Origin: Rugamonas brunnea
Lineage (GTDB): Bacteria > Pseudomonadota > Gammaproteobacteria > Burkholderiales > Burkholderiaceae_D
Assembly: GCF_014042345.1 (NCBI RefSeq)
Contig: NZ_JACEZT010000020.1
Coordinates: 1 to 64,000 of the forward strand
Direction of reading: 5' to 3'
DNA length: 64,000 nt
Below, piece by piece: positions 33,561-43,149 of the stretch; the first letter of the stretch is position 1, and each line of letters begins with the position of its first letter. Both the position numbers and the translations under genes were made by a program. Under the pieces are notes generated by a model, which was not told where the DNA came from, did not search any database, and saw nothing but the letters and a program-made list of their open reading frames with translations.

Positions 33561-34823
33561 ATGCAATGGCGGCACTTCTCCCGGATCGCCCTGTGCGTCC
33601 TGCTGTTCGCCCACATCCTCGCGCATGTGGACCGCAATATGCTGCTCGGCTTCTCGCCGCAGATCATCCGCGACATCGGGCTCTCCAACGCGCAGTACGG
33701 GTTCCTGGTGGGTGCCGTCTGGGTCCTGAGCTTCGGCCTGATGGCCATGTTCATGGGCACGCTGGCGGACCGCTACTCGCGCCCGCGCGTGGTGGCGGTC
33801 GGCATGCTGGTCTGGAGCGTCTGCACCTGGGCCTCCGGCAACGTGCAGGACTTCACGCAGATGGCGATGGCGCGCTTCTTCGTCGCCAGCGGCGAGGCGG
33901 CGCTGGTGCCGGCCGCCGTCAGCCTGCTGGCCGACCTGTTCCCGGCGCGCCGGCGCGGCACCGTGATCGGCGTGTTCTTCACCGGCATCCCGCTGGGCAT
34001 CGGCTTCAGCTTCCTGCTGGCCGGCACCTACGGCGAGACGCATGGCTGGCGCGACACCTTCCACGCGCTGGGCGTGATCGGCGCGCTGCTGGCGCTGCCG
34101 CTGGCATTCCTGTCAGAGGAGCGCGGCCAGCCCGGGCATGAGCGCGGCGCCCCGTTCGGCGAGCAGCTGCGGGCGATGGCCCGCACCGTGCGCGGCACGC
34201 CCGGCCTGCTGCAGGTGATCGCCGGCTTCGTGCTGCTGCACATGGTGTTCGCCGGTTTCGCGTTCACCCAGGTGTGGCTGGTCGATGAGCGGGGACTCGA
34301 TGCGGCGGCCATGGCCAAGCGCATCGGCATGCTGCAACTGGTGTTCGGCACCTTCGGCGCCGTGTTCGGCGGCGGGCTGGGCGACCGCTTCGCGCACGCC
34401 ATCAGGGGCGGGCATGCCGGTTTCGTGGCCGGGCTGGTGGTGTTGTGCGCGCCGTTCATGCTGGCCTACCGCTTCGCCGCGCCCGGTTCCGTCCTGTTCT
34501 ACCTCGGCATGTGCGCCGGCGCCTTCCTGCCGATGGCCGCCTACGGTCCCGCCAACACGCTGATCCAGGGCATGGTGCCGGCCACCATGCGCTCCACCGT
34601 GGCCGGTTTCACCATGATGGCGATTAATGTGGTGGCCATCTCGCTGGGCAGCCTCGCGGTGGGGGCCGGGCGCGACCTGCTGGCCGGCGCCGGCGTGGCC
34701 TCGCCGTTCACGGTGATGATGCTGGCCACCGACGTGCTGGCCATCGCGTCGGTGGTGCTGTTCGCCGGCGCGGCGCGGCGTGGCACGGTGGTATCCATGC
34801 CGGCCGCCATCCGCACGCATTGA
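33561..34823 (+). CDS. MFS transporter
   Basis: A 420-residue major facilitator with twelve predicted helices. Family signatures: the helix 1 region HVDRNMLLGFSPQII, the helix 2-3 loop GTLADRYSRPR, and the equivalent in the second half GGGLGDRFAHA. This DRYSR type is close to the anion:cation symporter and hexuronate/organic-acid transporters. Starting 5 nt after the BKACE stop, it is surely the last gene of the catabolic operon and probably imports the substrate across the inner membrane. The substrate cannot be deduced. Confidence 0.92.
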   Translation: MQWRHFSRIALCVLLFAHILAHVDRNMLLGFSPQIIRDIGLSNAQYGFLVGAVWVLSFGLMAMFMGTLADRYSRPRVVAVGMLVWSVCTWASGNVQDFTQMAMARFFVASGEAALVPAAVSLLADLFPARRRGTVIGVFFTGIPLGIGFSFLLAGTYGETHGWRDTFHALGVIGALLALPLAFLSEERGQPGHERGAPFGEQLRAMARTVRGTPGLLQVIAGFVLLHMVFAGFAFTQVWLVDERGLDAAAMAKRIGMLQLVFGTFGAVFGGGLGDRFAHAIRGGHAGFVAGLVVLCAPFMLAYRFAAPGSVLFYLGMCAGAFLPMAAYGPANTLIQGMVPATMRSTVAGFTMMAINVVAISLGSLAVGAGRDLLAGAGVASPFTVMMLATDVLAIASVVLFAGAARRGTVVSMPAAIRTH

Positions 34824-34840
34824 TGCTGCGCGCTTAGCGC

Positions 34841-36550
34841 TTAGAACTCCTCCCATTCGTCGGCGCCGGACGCTGGTGGCGTCGCTTTTTGGGGTGTCAC
34901 TCTGGCGGGCATCGCCGGCGCCGCCCGCAAGGTGCGGGTGGGCGGCGCGGTCCGGGCCACGCGGGGGGGCGGGGCGCTCGCGGCAGCGGGCCTGGCGGCC
35001 TGGATCGCCGCAGACGGCAAGCCGTCCAGCTTGAACACGCTGATGGTCTGCTCCAGGCTCAGGGCCTGATCCTGCATCGCCTGCGCGGCCGCCGCCGCCT
35101 GTTCCACCAGGGCCGCGTTCTGCTGCGTCACGTTGTCCATTTCGATGATGGCCTGGTTGATCTGTTCCAGGCCGGCCGTCTGTTCCCCGGTGGCGGCGCT
35201 GATTTCGCTCATGATGTCGGTCACGCGCTGGATGCTGCTCACCACTTCGCCCATCGTGCTGCCCGCTTCATCCACCAGTTCGCTGCCGGCGTTGACCTTG
35301 CTGACCGAGTCGTCGATCAAGGCCTTGATTTCCTTGGCGGCCGAGGCGGAGCGCTGCGCCAGGTTGCGTACCTCGCTGGCGACGACGGCGAAACCGCGTC
35401 CCTGTTCGCCGGCGCGGGCTGCTTCCACGGCCGCGTTCAGCGCCAGGATATTGGTCTGGAAGGCGATGCCGTCGATCACGCCGATGATGTCCACCACCTT
35501 TTTCGACGAGTCGTTGATGGAGCCCATGGTCTCCACCACGCGCGACACCACGGCGCCGCCCTGGACGGCCACGTTGGCGGCGGCGCTGGCCAGCTGGTTG
35601 GCCTGGCGCGCGTTGTCGGCGTTCTGCTTGACGGTGGCCGTCATCTTCTCCATGGCGGCGGCCGTTTCGGCCAGCGAGCTGGCCTGCTGCTCGGTGCGGG
35701 CCGACAAGTCCAGGTTGCCCGAGGCGATCTCGGTCGACGCCGTGGCGATGGTCTCGGTGCTGCCGCGCACCGCGCCGACAATCCTGGTCAGGCTGTCGCG
35801 CATATGTTTCATCGCCAGCATCAGGCTGGCGCGGTCGTCGACCTCGGTATCGACCTGCACCGAGAGGTCGCCGGCCGCAATCCGGGTCGCCACGGCGGCG
35901 GCGTGATCCGGTTCGCCGCCGAGCTGGCGCATCACGCTGCGCGTCAGCCAGACGCACAGGCCGGCGGCCGCCAGCAGCACCACGCCACCGAGGACCAGGC
36001 TGAGGGTGAAGCGCAGCTGGGTCGACGCGTTCATTTCCTGCACGATCGCGCGCACCGCCGCCTTCTTCACTTTGATGAACTCCAGCAGCTTGCCGCGCAT
36101 GTCGCGCCATAGCGGCGTTTCCTCACGATTCAGGACTTCGATCGCGCCGGCCTGGTCGCTCTCGGCCAGTGCGATCGCTTTGGCCTGCACCGCCGCCTGT
36201 TTGATGCGCAGGGCGTCCACTTCCTGCAACATTTTCCGCACCTCCGGCATGGTGTCGCTCAGTTTGGAGGCGATCTGCGCCTGCTCCCCGAACGCCTTGC
36301 TGGAATTGTTGAAATTGTCGTAGGCGGCCTTGTTCTTCGGGTTCAGGACGATATTGCGCAGGGCCTGGCCCATCTGCAAGCCCTGCGCGTACATATCGCT
36401 GGCCGCCGTCAGCAATGCCTGGTCTTCGTCGATCACGCGCTCGAACTGGTTGCGGGCGCTCTTCATGCCGGCCAGCGAAATGGCCAGCGCGAGCACAAAC
36501 AACACACACATGAACGACATGCTCAAGATCAGTTTGGTTCTCAGTTTCAT
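34841..36550 (-). CDS. methyl-accepting chemotaxis protein with C-terminal WxxF tether
   Basis: A 569-residue chemoreceptor of the Tsr/Tar kind: membrane helix 1 (about residues 8-30), four-helix-bundle sensor (about 31-190), helix 2 (about 192-214), HAMP, and the cytoplasmic hairpin with tip IAFQTNILALNAAVEAARAGEQG. A proline/alanine-rich flexible tail (about 520-560) ends DEWEEF, a WxxF pentapeptide as used to tether the CheR methyltransferase. ATG 36550 has GAGGGGAAG upstream; longer forms have none. It lies between the two catabolic units and may direct taxis to the substrate. Confidence 0.94.
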   Translation of the reverse strand: MKLRTKLILSMSFMCVLFVLALAISLAGMKSARNQFERVIDEDQALLTAASDMYAQGLQMGQALRNIVLNPKNKAAYDNFNNSSKAFGEQAQIASKLSDTMPEVRKMLQEVDALRIKQAAVQAKAIALAESDQAGAIEVLNREETPLWRDMRGKLLEFIKVKKAAVRAIVQEMNASTQLRFTLSLVLGGVVLLAAAGLCVWLTRSVMRQLGGEPDHAAAVATRIAAGDLSVQVDTEVDDRASLMLAMKHMRDSLTRIVGAVRGSTETIATASTEIASGNLDLSARTEQQASSLAETAAAMEKMTATVKQNADNARQANQLASAAANVAVQGGAVVSRVVETMGSINDSSKKVVDIIGVIDGIAFQTNILALNAAVEAARAGEQGRGFAVVASEVRNLAQRSASAAKEIKALIDDSVSKVNAGSELVDEAGSTMGEVVSSIQRVTDIMSEISAATGEQTAGLEQINQAIIEMDNVTQQNAALVEQAAAAAQAMQDQALSLEQTISVFKLDGLPSAAIQAARPAAASAPPPRVARTAPPTRTLRAAPAMPARVTPQKATPPASGADEWEEF

Positions 36551-36640
36551 CTTCCCCTCATGGTCTACGGCCGCCTGGGTGCCGGGCGCCGATACGGGAT
36601 CGGGCCCGGGTCCGGCGGCAATTTTAGTTGCCACAGTTTA

Positions 36641-36657
36641 ATTGATTTGCGATCAAT
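36641..36657. promoter_or_regulatory. palindrome upstream of the chemoreceptor gene
   Basis: ATTGAT-TTGCG-ATCAAT, 6-bp arms with a 5-nt centre, about 90 bases before the chemoreceptor start. It resembles an FNR/CRP-type site but has one base too many in the middle. Possible operator, unproven. Confidence 0.3.
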
Positions 36658-36707
36658 AATGGTGCATTTACCGTTGAAGGGATGGTCGAATGGCCGCTAT
36701 GTCGCGC

Positions 36708-37487
36708 TCATGGCAACACTGCGCCGGCGTTCAGGCGCAACTGGAGGCCATGGGTATGGGCGATGAACGCGGGCCGGCTGTCCTGCAAGCCCATCGCCTT
36801 CATCCGTTCGGCCATCGGATGGCGGCTGTCGCCGATGTGCAGGCGCAGCGAGCCGGGCAGGCATAACCGTCCCCTGGCGCGGATGTTGATCAGCGTGCGT
36901 AGCATGCCGCGCTGCTGCGTGGAGTACAGGATCAGGTTGATCAGCGGCGCGCCCACGCCCATCCCGGCCGTTCCCGCCAGCGAGAACACGGGCGCGCCGC
37001 CGGCCGGATCGTGCACCGTCCCGCTGAAGGCCGCGCCGCGCAGCGCGAAGTCGATCGGGGTGATGAACTTGGGGTAGCCCCAGATGTCGCGTCCGGCCGC
37101 GCAGGCCGCTGCCGTGGTGACGGGCAGGTCGATGACGTGGAAGCCGAGCCGGTTCTTGTCGAGGTGCTTGAACAGCGACAGCAGCGGCCAGGCCGGCGGC
37201 TGCGTCCCCTTGGGCACGCAGCCGATGGCCGTGCCCACTTCGTTGTAGGGGCCGATCGAGGTATGGCGGTACTCGTAGAACGCCACGGCGGCCAGCGCCT
37301 TGGTGCCGAAGCGCACCACCTCGTATTGCTCGCCCAGCAGCGCCTGGGCCCGGCCGCAATCGATCCAGTAGAAGGCCATCAGTTGCGAGGCGTCGTAGTA
37401 CAGGATGGGCATCGCCACCTCGCCGGCCGAGGTGGCGAGGACGTTGCGTGGATATTGGAAGAAGGGATCTGCGTCAAATGGTGTCAT
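36708..37487 (-). CDS. acetoacetate decarboxylase family protein
   Basis: A 259-residue protein of the ADC family. The Schiff-base lysine region is DIWGYPKFITPIDF (Lys of GYPK), and other parts fit: ETEYR-like strand AAVAFYEYRHTSIGPYNEVG, then the C-terminal INIRARG...LRLHIGDSRHP. Classical ADC turns acetoacetate into acetone and CO2, but many relatives in catabolic clusters are aldolase/dehydratases or lactone-acting proteins. Third gene of a minus-strand unit after two acyl-CoA dehydrogenases, 2 nt from the previous stop. The BKACE gene nearby would form acetoacetate, so a real decarboxylase role is conceivable. Confidence 0.9.
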   Translation of the reverse strand: MTPFDADPFFQYPRNVLATSAGEVAMPILYYDASQLMAFYWIDCGRAQALLGEQYEVVRFGTKALAAVAFYEYRHTSIGPYNEVGTAIGCVPKGTQPPAWPLLSLFKHLDKNRLGFHVIDLPVTTAAACAAGRDIWGYPKFITPIDFALRGAAFSGTVHDPAGGAPVFSLAGTAGMGVGAPLINLILYSTQQRGMLRTLINIRARGRLCLPGSLRLHIGDSRHPMAERMKAMGLQDSRPAFIAHTHGLQLRLNAGAVLP

Positions 37488-37489
37488 GC

Positions 37490-38863
37490 TTAAACTCCAA
37501 TGGGGCTGGTGTGGTCGAGAAGCTGTCCTTGCCAGTCTTCGATCATGGCCAGCCGGTTGATCTGGTTGGTGCCTTCGAAGATGCGCGTCAGTCGCACGTC
37601 GCGGAAGATCTGTTCGATGCGCTGTTCATGCAGGCCGCCATGGTCGGCCAGCAGGTCCATCGCCATCTCGCACACGGCCTGCGCGCGGTCGGTGGCGTGG
37701 AATTTGCACAGCGAGGCGTGCAGCTGGCGCGGCTGCCTGGCGTGGCGCGCCTCCTGCCATACCAGGTTGCGGATGGCCCGGGTCTCGGCCAGCATGGTGG
37801 CGATGTGCAGTTGCACGTCCTGGTAATCGAGCAGCACCTTGCCGCCCAGCCGGTAGCGGCGCGCGAACTCGATCGCCACTTCGGTGGCGGCGCGGGCGAA
37901 ACCGACCCCCATGGCGGCCACCGGGATGCGCGAGGAATTGAGCGTGCCGCGGTTGAGCACCCAGCCGTTGCGCAGGCCGCCGACCACGTTGGCGGCCGGC
38001 ACGAAGGCGTCGATGAATTCGACCTCGGCGGCGCCGGAGGCCCGCATGCCCATCTTGATCTCGGTGCGCGGGATGGTGACGCCGGGCGTGGTGCAATCGA
38101 CGTAGAAGCAGGTCCACGATTCCATGCCTTCGCCCTTGAGCGCGGCGAACACGGTCATGCTGCGCGCCAGGTCGCCGCCGCTGATGAAGCACTTGCGGCC
38201 GTTGAGCAGGTAGCCGCCGTCCACCGGCGTGGCCACCACGCCGGGCCGGTAGCGCTGCGCGCCATGGCCTTCCTCGACGTCGGAACCGGCCTGCGGTTCC
38301 GTGATGGCGAAGGCGACCAGGTGCGGATCGCCGCGTTCGTTGCTGCGGTAGACCGGCAGCAGGAAGTCGCGGATGGTCCCGAGCCGGCCCGACAGCAGCA
38401 GCGGCATGCAGCCCAGGTGGTGGGCCGACAGCAGCAGCATCTGTCCGCCGCAGACGCGGGTGAATTCTTCCACCACCAGGCTGCAGGCCCAGATCGGCGG
38501 GTGCAGGGCGGCGCCCCAGGGCAGGCTGCCCAGCGGCGCGGGCAGGAAGTAGCTGAGCCAGCCGGCCCGGCCCGCCGCGGCCAGCATCTGACGCACGGCG
38601 GGTGGACAATCGCCGGGCGCCAGGTGGGGCTGCTGGTCGAGCGTGGCCGACAGCGGCGCCAGGCGGGTTTCCGCGAACGCGCGGGCGCGCCGGCGCAGCG
38701 CGCGCAAGCCGCGCGGCAGGCGCGCGCAGTCGGCTTCCCACAGGTCGTCCAGCGGACTGTCGGCGAAGGCGCGGCTGGTCGCCGGCAGGTGGCGGAACTT
38801 CAATTGCGGCGACAGCGCGTGGTCGAACGGCAGGTGGCCGGCCAGGTGCGGGGCGCGCGTCAT
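37490..38863 (-). CDS. acyl-CoA dehydrogenase family protein, subunit with catalytic Glu
   Basis: A 457-residue acyl-CoA dehydrogenase. Visible motifs: the FAD region AFAITEPQAGSDVEEG, the beta-domain strand GYLLNGRKCFISGGDLA, the helical domain with RTLNSS-like RGTLNSSRIPVAAMGVGFARAA, and the C-terminal IFEGTNQINRL containing the usual catalytic glutamate (about residue 430). It should remove two hydrogens from an acyl-CoA with FAD and pass electrons to ETF. GGAGG precedes ATG 38863, which overlaps the stop of the upstream acyl-CoA dehydrogenase gene by ATGA. The N-terminus (about 80 residues) is unusual for the family, rich in Arg and Leu. Confidence 0.92.
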   Translation of the reverse strand: MTRAPHLAGHLPFDHALSPQLKFRHLPATSRAFADSPLDDLWEADCARLPRGLRALRRRARAFAETRLAPLSATLDQQPHLAPGDCPPAVRQMLAAAGRAGWLSYFLPAPLGSLPWGAALHPPIWACSLVVEEFTRVCGGQMLLLSAHHLGCMPLLLSGRLGTIRDFLLPVYRSNERGDPHLVAFAITEPQAGSDVEEGHGAQRYRPGVVATPVDGGYLLNGRKCFISGGDLARSMTVFAALKGEGMESWTCFYVDCTTPGVTIPRTEIKMGMRASGAAEVEFIDAFVPAANVVGGLRNGWVLNRGTLNSSRIPVAAMGVGFARAATEVAIEFARRYRLGGKVLLDYQDVQLHIATMLAETRAIRNLVWQEARHARQPRQLHASLCKFHATDRAQAVCEMAMDLLADHGGLHEQRIEQIFRDVRLTRIFEGTNQINRLAMIEDWQGQLLDHTSPIGV

Positions 38864-39987
38864 GGCTGGCCTCCGCACAGGCCGGCCAACAGCAGCGGGA
38901 TTTCGCGGGTGCCGCCCGCCAGCAGCTTGAGCATGTTCTGGTCGCGCACGATTTTTTCCGCGCCTACGTCGCGCATGTAGCCGACGCCGCCATGCACTTG
39001 CACGCCCTGGTTGGCGCCATGGGACAGCGCGAGGTGGGTGCTGGCGCGCTGGGCGGCCACTTCGTTGAGCGCGATGTCGTCGAGCGGACGGGCGAAGCGG
39101 GCCAATGCGCCGCACGCCTGGTGCCACGCCATTTCCATCTCACCCAGCATGATCTGGACGGCCGCATGCTCGCCGATCACCTTGCCGCCCTGCTTGCGGA
39201 TGGCGGCGTAGCCGGCCGCCAGGTCCCAGGCGTGGCGCAGTGCGCCGGCGCCGATGGCCATCAGGCCCAGCATGTCCAGCTTCAGCACGCGTTCGTAGGC
39301 CAGCCGCGCGTCGCCGTGCTCGGGCAGCAGGGTGGGGGCGGCGTCCGACGCCAGGCACACGTGGAACGCCGCCAGTTCGTCCAGCCCGTGCTGGGCGCGG
39401 CACGGTTCCACGTGCAGTTGCTGGCGCGCCGCGCATTGCCAGCGGATCGTGTCGCCGTGCCAGACCGGCCAGACCAGCTGCTGCCATGATGCCGTCGTGA
39501 TGACGGTGGTGGCGTGCTGGCGGCGGTCCAGCCAGTCGGACAGCAGGGCGCCATCGGCGCGCGGGCCTTGCGGGCGCAGGAAGCGGGCCAGTTCGGCGCG
39601 CGCCAGACCGAGGTGGCCGGTGGTGACCATGGCCGTGTCCAGCACGCTCTCGCCGGACGGCAGCGCGCCAGGCAGCGTGGCGGTTGCGCGCGCCAGGGCG
39701 CCGCGATGCCAGGCGAAGGCGACGCCGGCGTTGGCCCTGGCCACGAGCTGCAGCAGGCCCAGGTTGAATTGCATGGCGTTGGCGTGGTCGCGGTGCTCCC
39801 ACAGCGCGTAGCCGGGGGCCGCGCCCGGGGCGGGCAGCAAGCCCAGTTCGGTGGCCTCGGCGCTCAGGGCGGTGAGCGTGTCGTTCGCGATCGGCGTTTC
39901 CGGCCGGTCGACAGCGGCCGCAATGCGCTCATTGGCGAAGGTTTCGACTTCGGACAGCAACGCTGTCACATCATCGGCGTCTAGCAT
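38860..39987 (-). CDS. acyl-CoA dehydrogenase family protein lacking the usual catalytic Glu
   Basis: A 375-residue acyl-CoA dehydrogenase-like protein with the C-terminal family signature ALSHGANQGVQVHGGVGYMRDVGAEKIVRDQNMLKLLAGGTREI. At the site where the family has the base glutamate (EGT), it has glycine (GGT, about residue 358). The middle domain is also diverged: no TEPxxGSD motif is seen. GGAGACACC precedes ATG 39987. Its last bases overlap the next gene, an acyl-CoA dehydrogenase that keeps the glutamate. It may be the non-catalytic partner of a heteromeric enzyme, as in ChsE1-ChsE2 of Mycobacterium. It is the first gene after a promoter shared with an AraC-type regulator. Confidence 0.88.
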   Translation of the reverse strand: MLDADDVTALLSEVETFANERIAAAVDRPETPIANDTLTALSAEATELGLLPAPGAAPGYALWEHRDHANAMQFNLGLLQLVARANAGVAFAWHRGALARATATLPGALPSGESVLDTAMVTTGHLGLARAELARFLRPQGPRADGALLSDWLDRRQHATTVITTASWQQLVWPVWHGDTIRWQCAARQQLHVEPCRAQHGLDELAAFHVCLASDAAPTLLPEHGDARLAYERVLKLDMLGLMAIGAGALRHAWDLAAGYAAIRKQGGKVIGEHAAVQIMLGEMEMAWHQACGALARFARPLDDIALNEVAAQRASTHLALSHGANQGVQVHGGVGYMRDVGAEKIVRDQNMLKLLAGGTREIPLLLAGLCGGQP

Positions 39988-40129
39988 GGTGTCTCCTTTT
40001 CGTTGTCGTGCGTCCTTGTGGCAGCCGGGAGGCGGCGCCGTGGACGACTCTGTTTGGAGACTAGACTCTAGCAAGCGGTGCGATGGAAGCTGTATAGTGG
40101 TTGCGGTCAAAAAATTTACATTTTCGGAC

Positions 40130-41185
40130 ATGTCAAAAATGGGTGGTTGGGACTTTGCGCGCAGCATCTCGGGGATACGGCTGCTGGCCGAACTGGGCGC
40201 CAGCCACGGACTGGCGGTCAAGCAGGTGCTGGCGGGCACCGGCATCCGCCAGCGCGACCTGGACGACGCCGGTTGCGTGGTGAGCGCCGAGCAGGAATTG
40301 CGGCTGATCCGCAACCTGCTGGCCCACTTGCGCCACGTGCCGGCGCTGGGCGTGGAGGCTGGCCTGCGTTACCACTATTCGACCTTCGGTTCGCTGGGCT
40401 TCGCCATGGTGACCAGCCGCCATGCGCGCCAGGCGCTGGACGTGGCGCTGCGCTATTTCAACCTGACCCACGCGTTCACCCGTTTTGTGGCCGCCGACAG
40501 CGAACAGGAAGTCGGCGTGACGATCGATGCCGATCACGTTCCCGAGGACGTGCGGCGCTTCATCATCGAACGCGATGTCGCGGCGCTGGTGGCCATCCAG
40601 CGCGAGTTGATCGCGGTGCCCGAAGCGCTGCACCGCGTGGAGTTTGAATTCCCCATGCCCGCCGACACAGCCCCTTACGTGCGGGCGTTCGGCCGGATGC
40701 CCGCGTTCGGCGCCGGCCGTACCGTGGTGGTGTTCGCACGCGCCCCGATGCTGCTGCCGCTGCCGCAGGCGAACGAGGTGGTGTTGAAATACAGCGAAGA
40801 ACAGTGCGTCCGCATCCTTGAACGCCACCGCGCGCGCGTGGGGCTGGCGGCCAGGGTCAGGGAGCGCCTGGCGCGCAACATCGAACTGGGCATGGAGGAG
40901 GTGGCGGCCGCGCTGTGCATGACGTCGCGCACCCTGCGGCGCCAGCTGACGCAGGAAGGCACGGCGTTCACCATGATCCGCGACGAGGCCCGGATCGCCC
41001 TGGCCGAGGAATACCTGGTGGTGCTGAAACTGTCGGTGGACGAGACGGGCTACCGCCTGGGCTACCTGTCGTGTTCGGCGTTCATCACGGCGTTTCGCCG
41101 GCTGACCGGTGAAACGCCGCTGGCGTTCAGGAAACGTCTGGAGGGCGAGGCGGGCGCAGTGGGTGGTATGGCACGCGGGCGGTAG
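40130..41185 (+). CDS. AraC family regulator, ArgR/OruR-like sensor domain (regulator 2)
   Basis: A 351-residue AraC-type regulator built like regulator 1: an N-terminal Arabinose_bd-type domain (about residues 15-215; ISGIRLLAELGASHGLAVKQVLAGTGI) and a C-terminal helix-turn-helix pair (LGMEEVAAALCMTSRTLRRQLTQEGTAF; VDETGYRLGYLSCSAFITAFRRLTGETPLAFRK). It diverges from the acyl-CoA dehydrogenase/ADC genes and probably controls them. ATG 40130 is favoured over longer forms; an in-frame ATG at 40139 is another possibility because the ribosome site is poor. The inducer is unknown. Confidence 0.92.
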   Translation: MSKMGGWDFARSISGIRLLAELGASHGLAVKQVLAGTGIRQRDLDDAGCVVSAEQELRLIRNLLAHLRHVPALGVEAGLRYHYSTFGSLGFAMVTSRHARQALDVALRYFNLTHAFTRFVAADSEQEVGVTIDADHVPEDVRRFIIERDVAALVAIQRELIAVPEALHRVEFEFPMPADTAPYVRAFGRMPAFGAGRTVVVFARAPMLLPLPQANEVVLKYSEEQCVRILERHRARVGLAARVRERLARNIELGMEEVAAALCMTSRTLRRQLTQEGTAFTMIRDEARIALAEEYLVVLKLSVDETGYRLGYLSCSAFITAFRRLTGETPLAFRKRLEGEAGAVGGMARGR

Positions 41186-41239
41186 CGTGCCACCGCCCGG
41201 CGCCGCGCCCGCCGTGGGGCGGGCGCGTCAGGAGGGAGT

Positions 41240-42808
<1,569 letters not shown>

Positions 42809-43149
42809 GATGAGCCCTGGATATCGTGAATGGAAGGGATGGCCTTGCACGCCAGAAACAAGACGGCCGCCGGTCGCGGCGATCGAAGTCCGATGCTATG
42901 AGCGTTCCCGTTCACGGTCAATCGGCGATGTCTAAATAACATGCGAAATTGATGGAAAAACCACAAAATTAATTTTAAGCAACGTCATTTTGCGGCCAGG
43001 TGTTGCGCCAAGCGCAGGTGACTGGCGGATGAATAGCTTTTCGATGTGGCTGTGCTAAAGTGATCTGGCTTGTCGGAAAGAAAACATGAGTCGTGCATGC
43101 TGGAGGTAGTGTTCATCGTTGAGATCACCATCGAAAGGGGAGAAAAATC
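42809..43149. other. divergent promoter region S8 peptidase / ADP-ribosyltransferase
   Basis: About 340 bases, less GC-rich than flanking genes, particularly 42925-43100. No gene is supported. The ribosome site of the ADP-ribosyltransferase gene (AAGGGGAGAAAAATC) is at its right end. Confidence 0.55.

Noticed and set aside
40100..40145. GTCAAAAA direct repeats (40106 and 40132) as sites for AraC-type regulator 2
   Set aside because: Spacing of 26 bp is out of helical phase, the repeats are short and AT-rich, and one overlaps the start codon.
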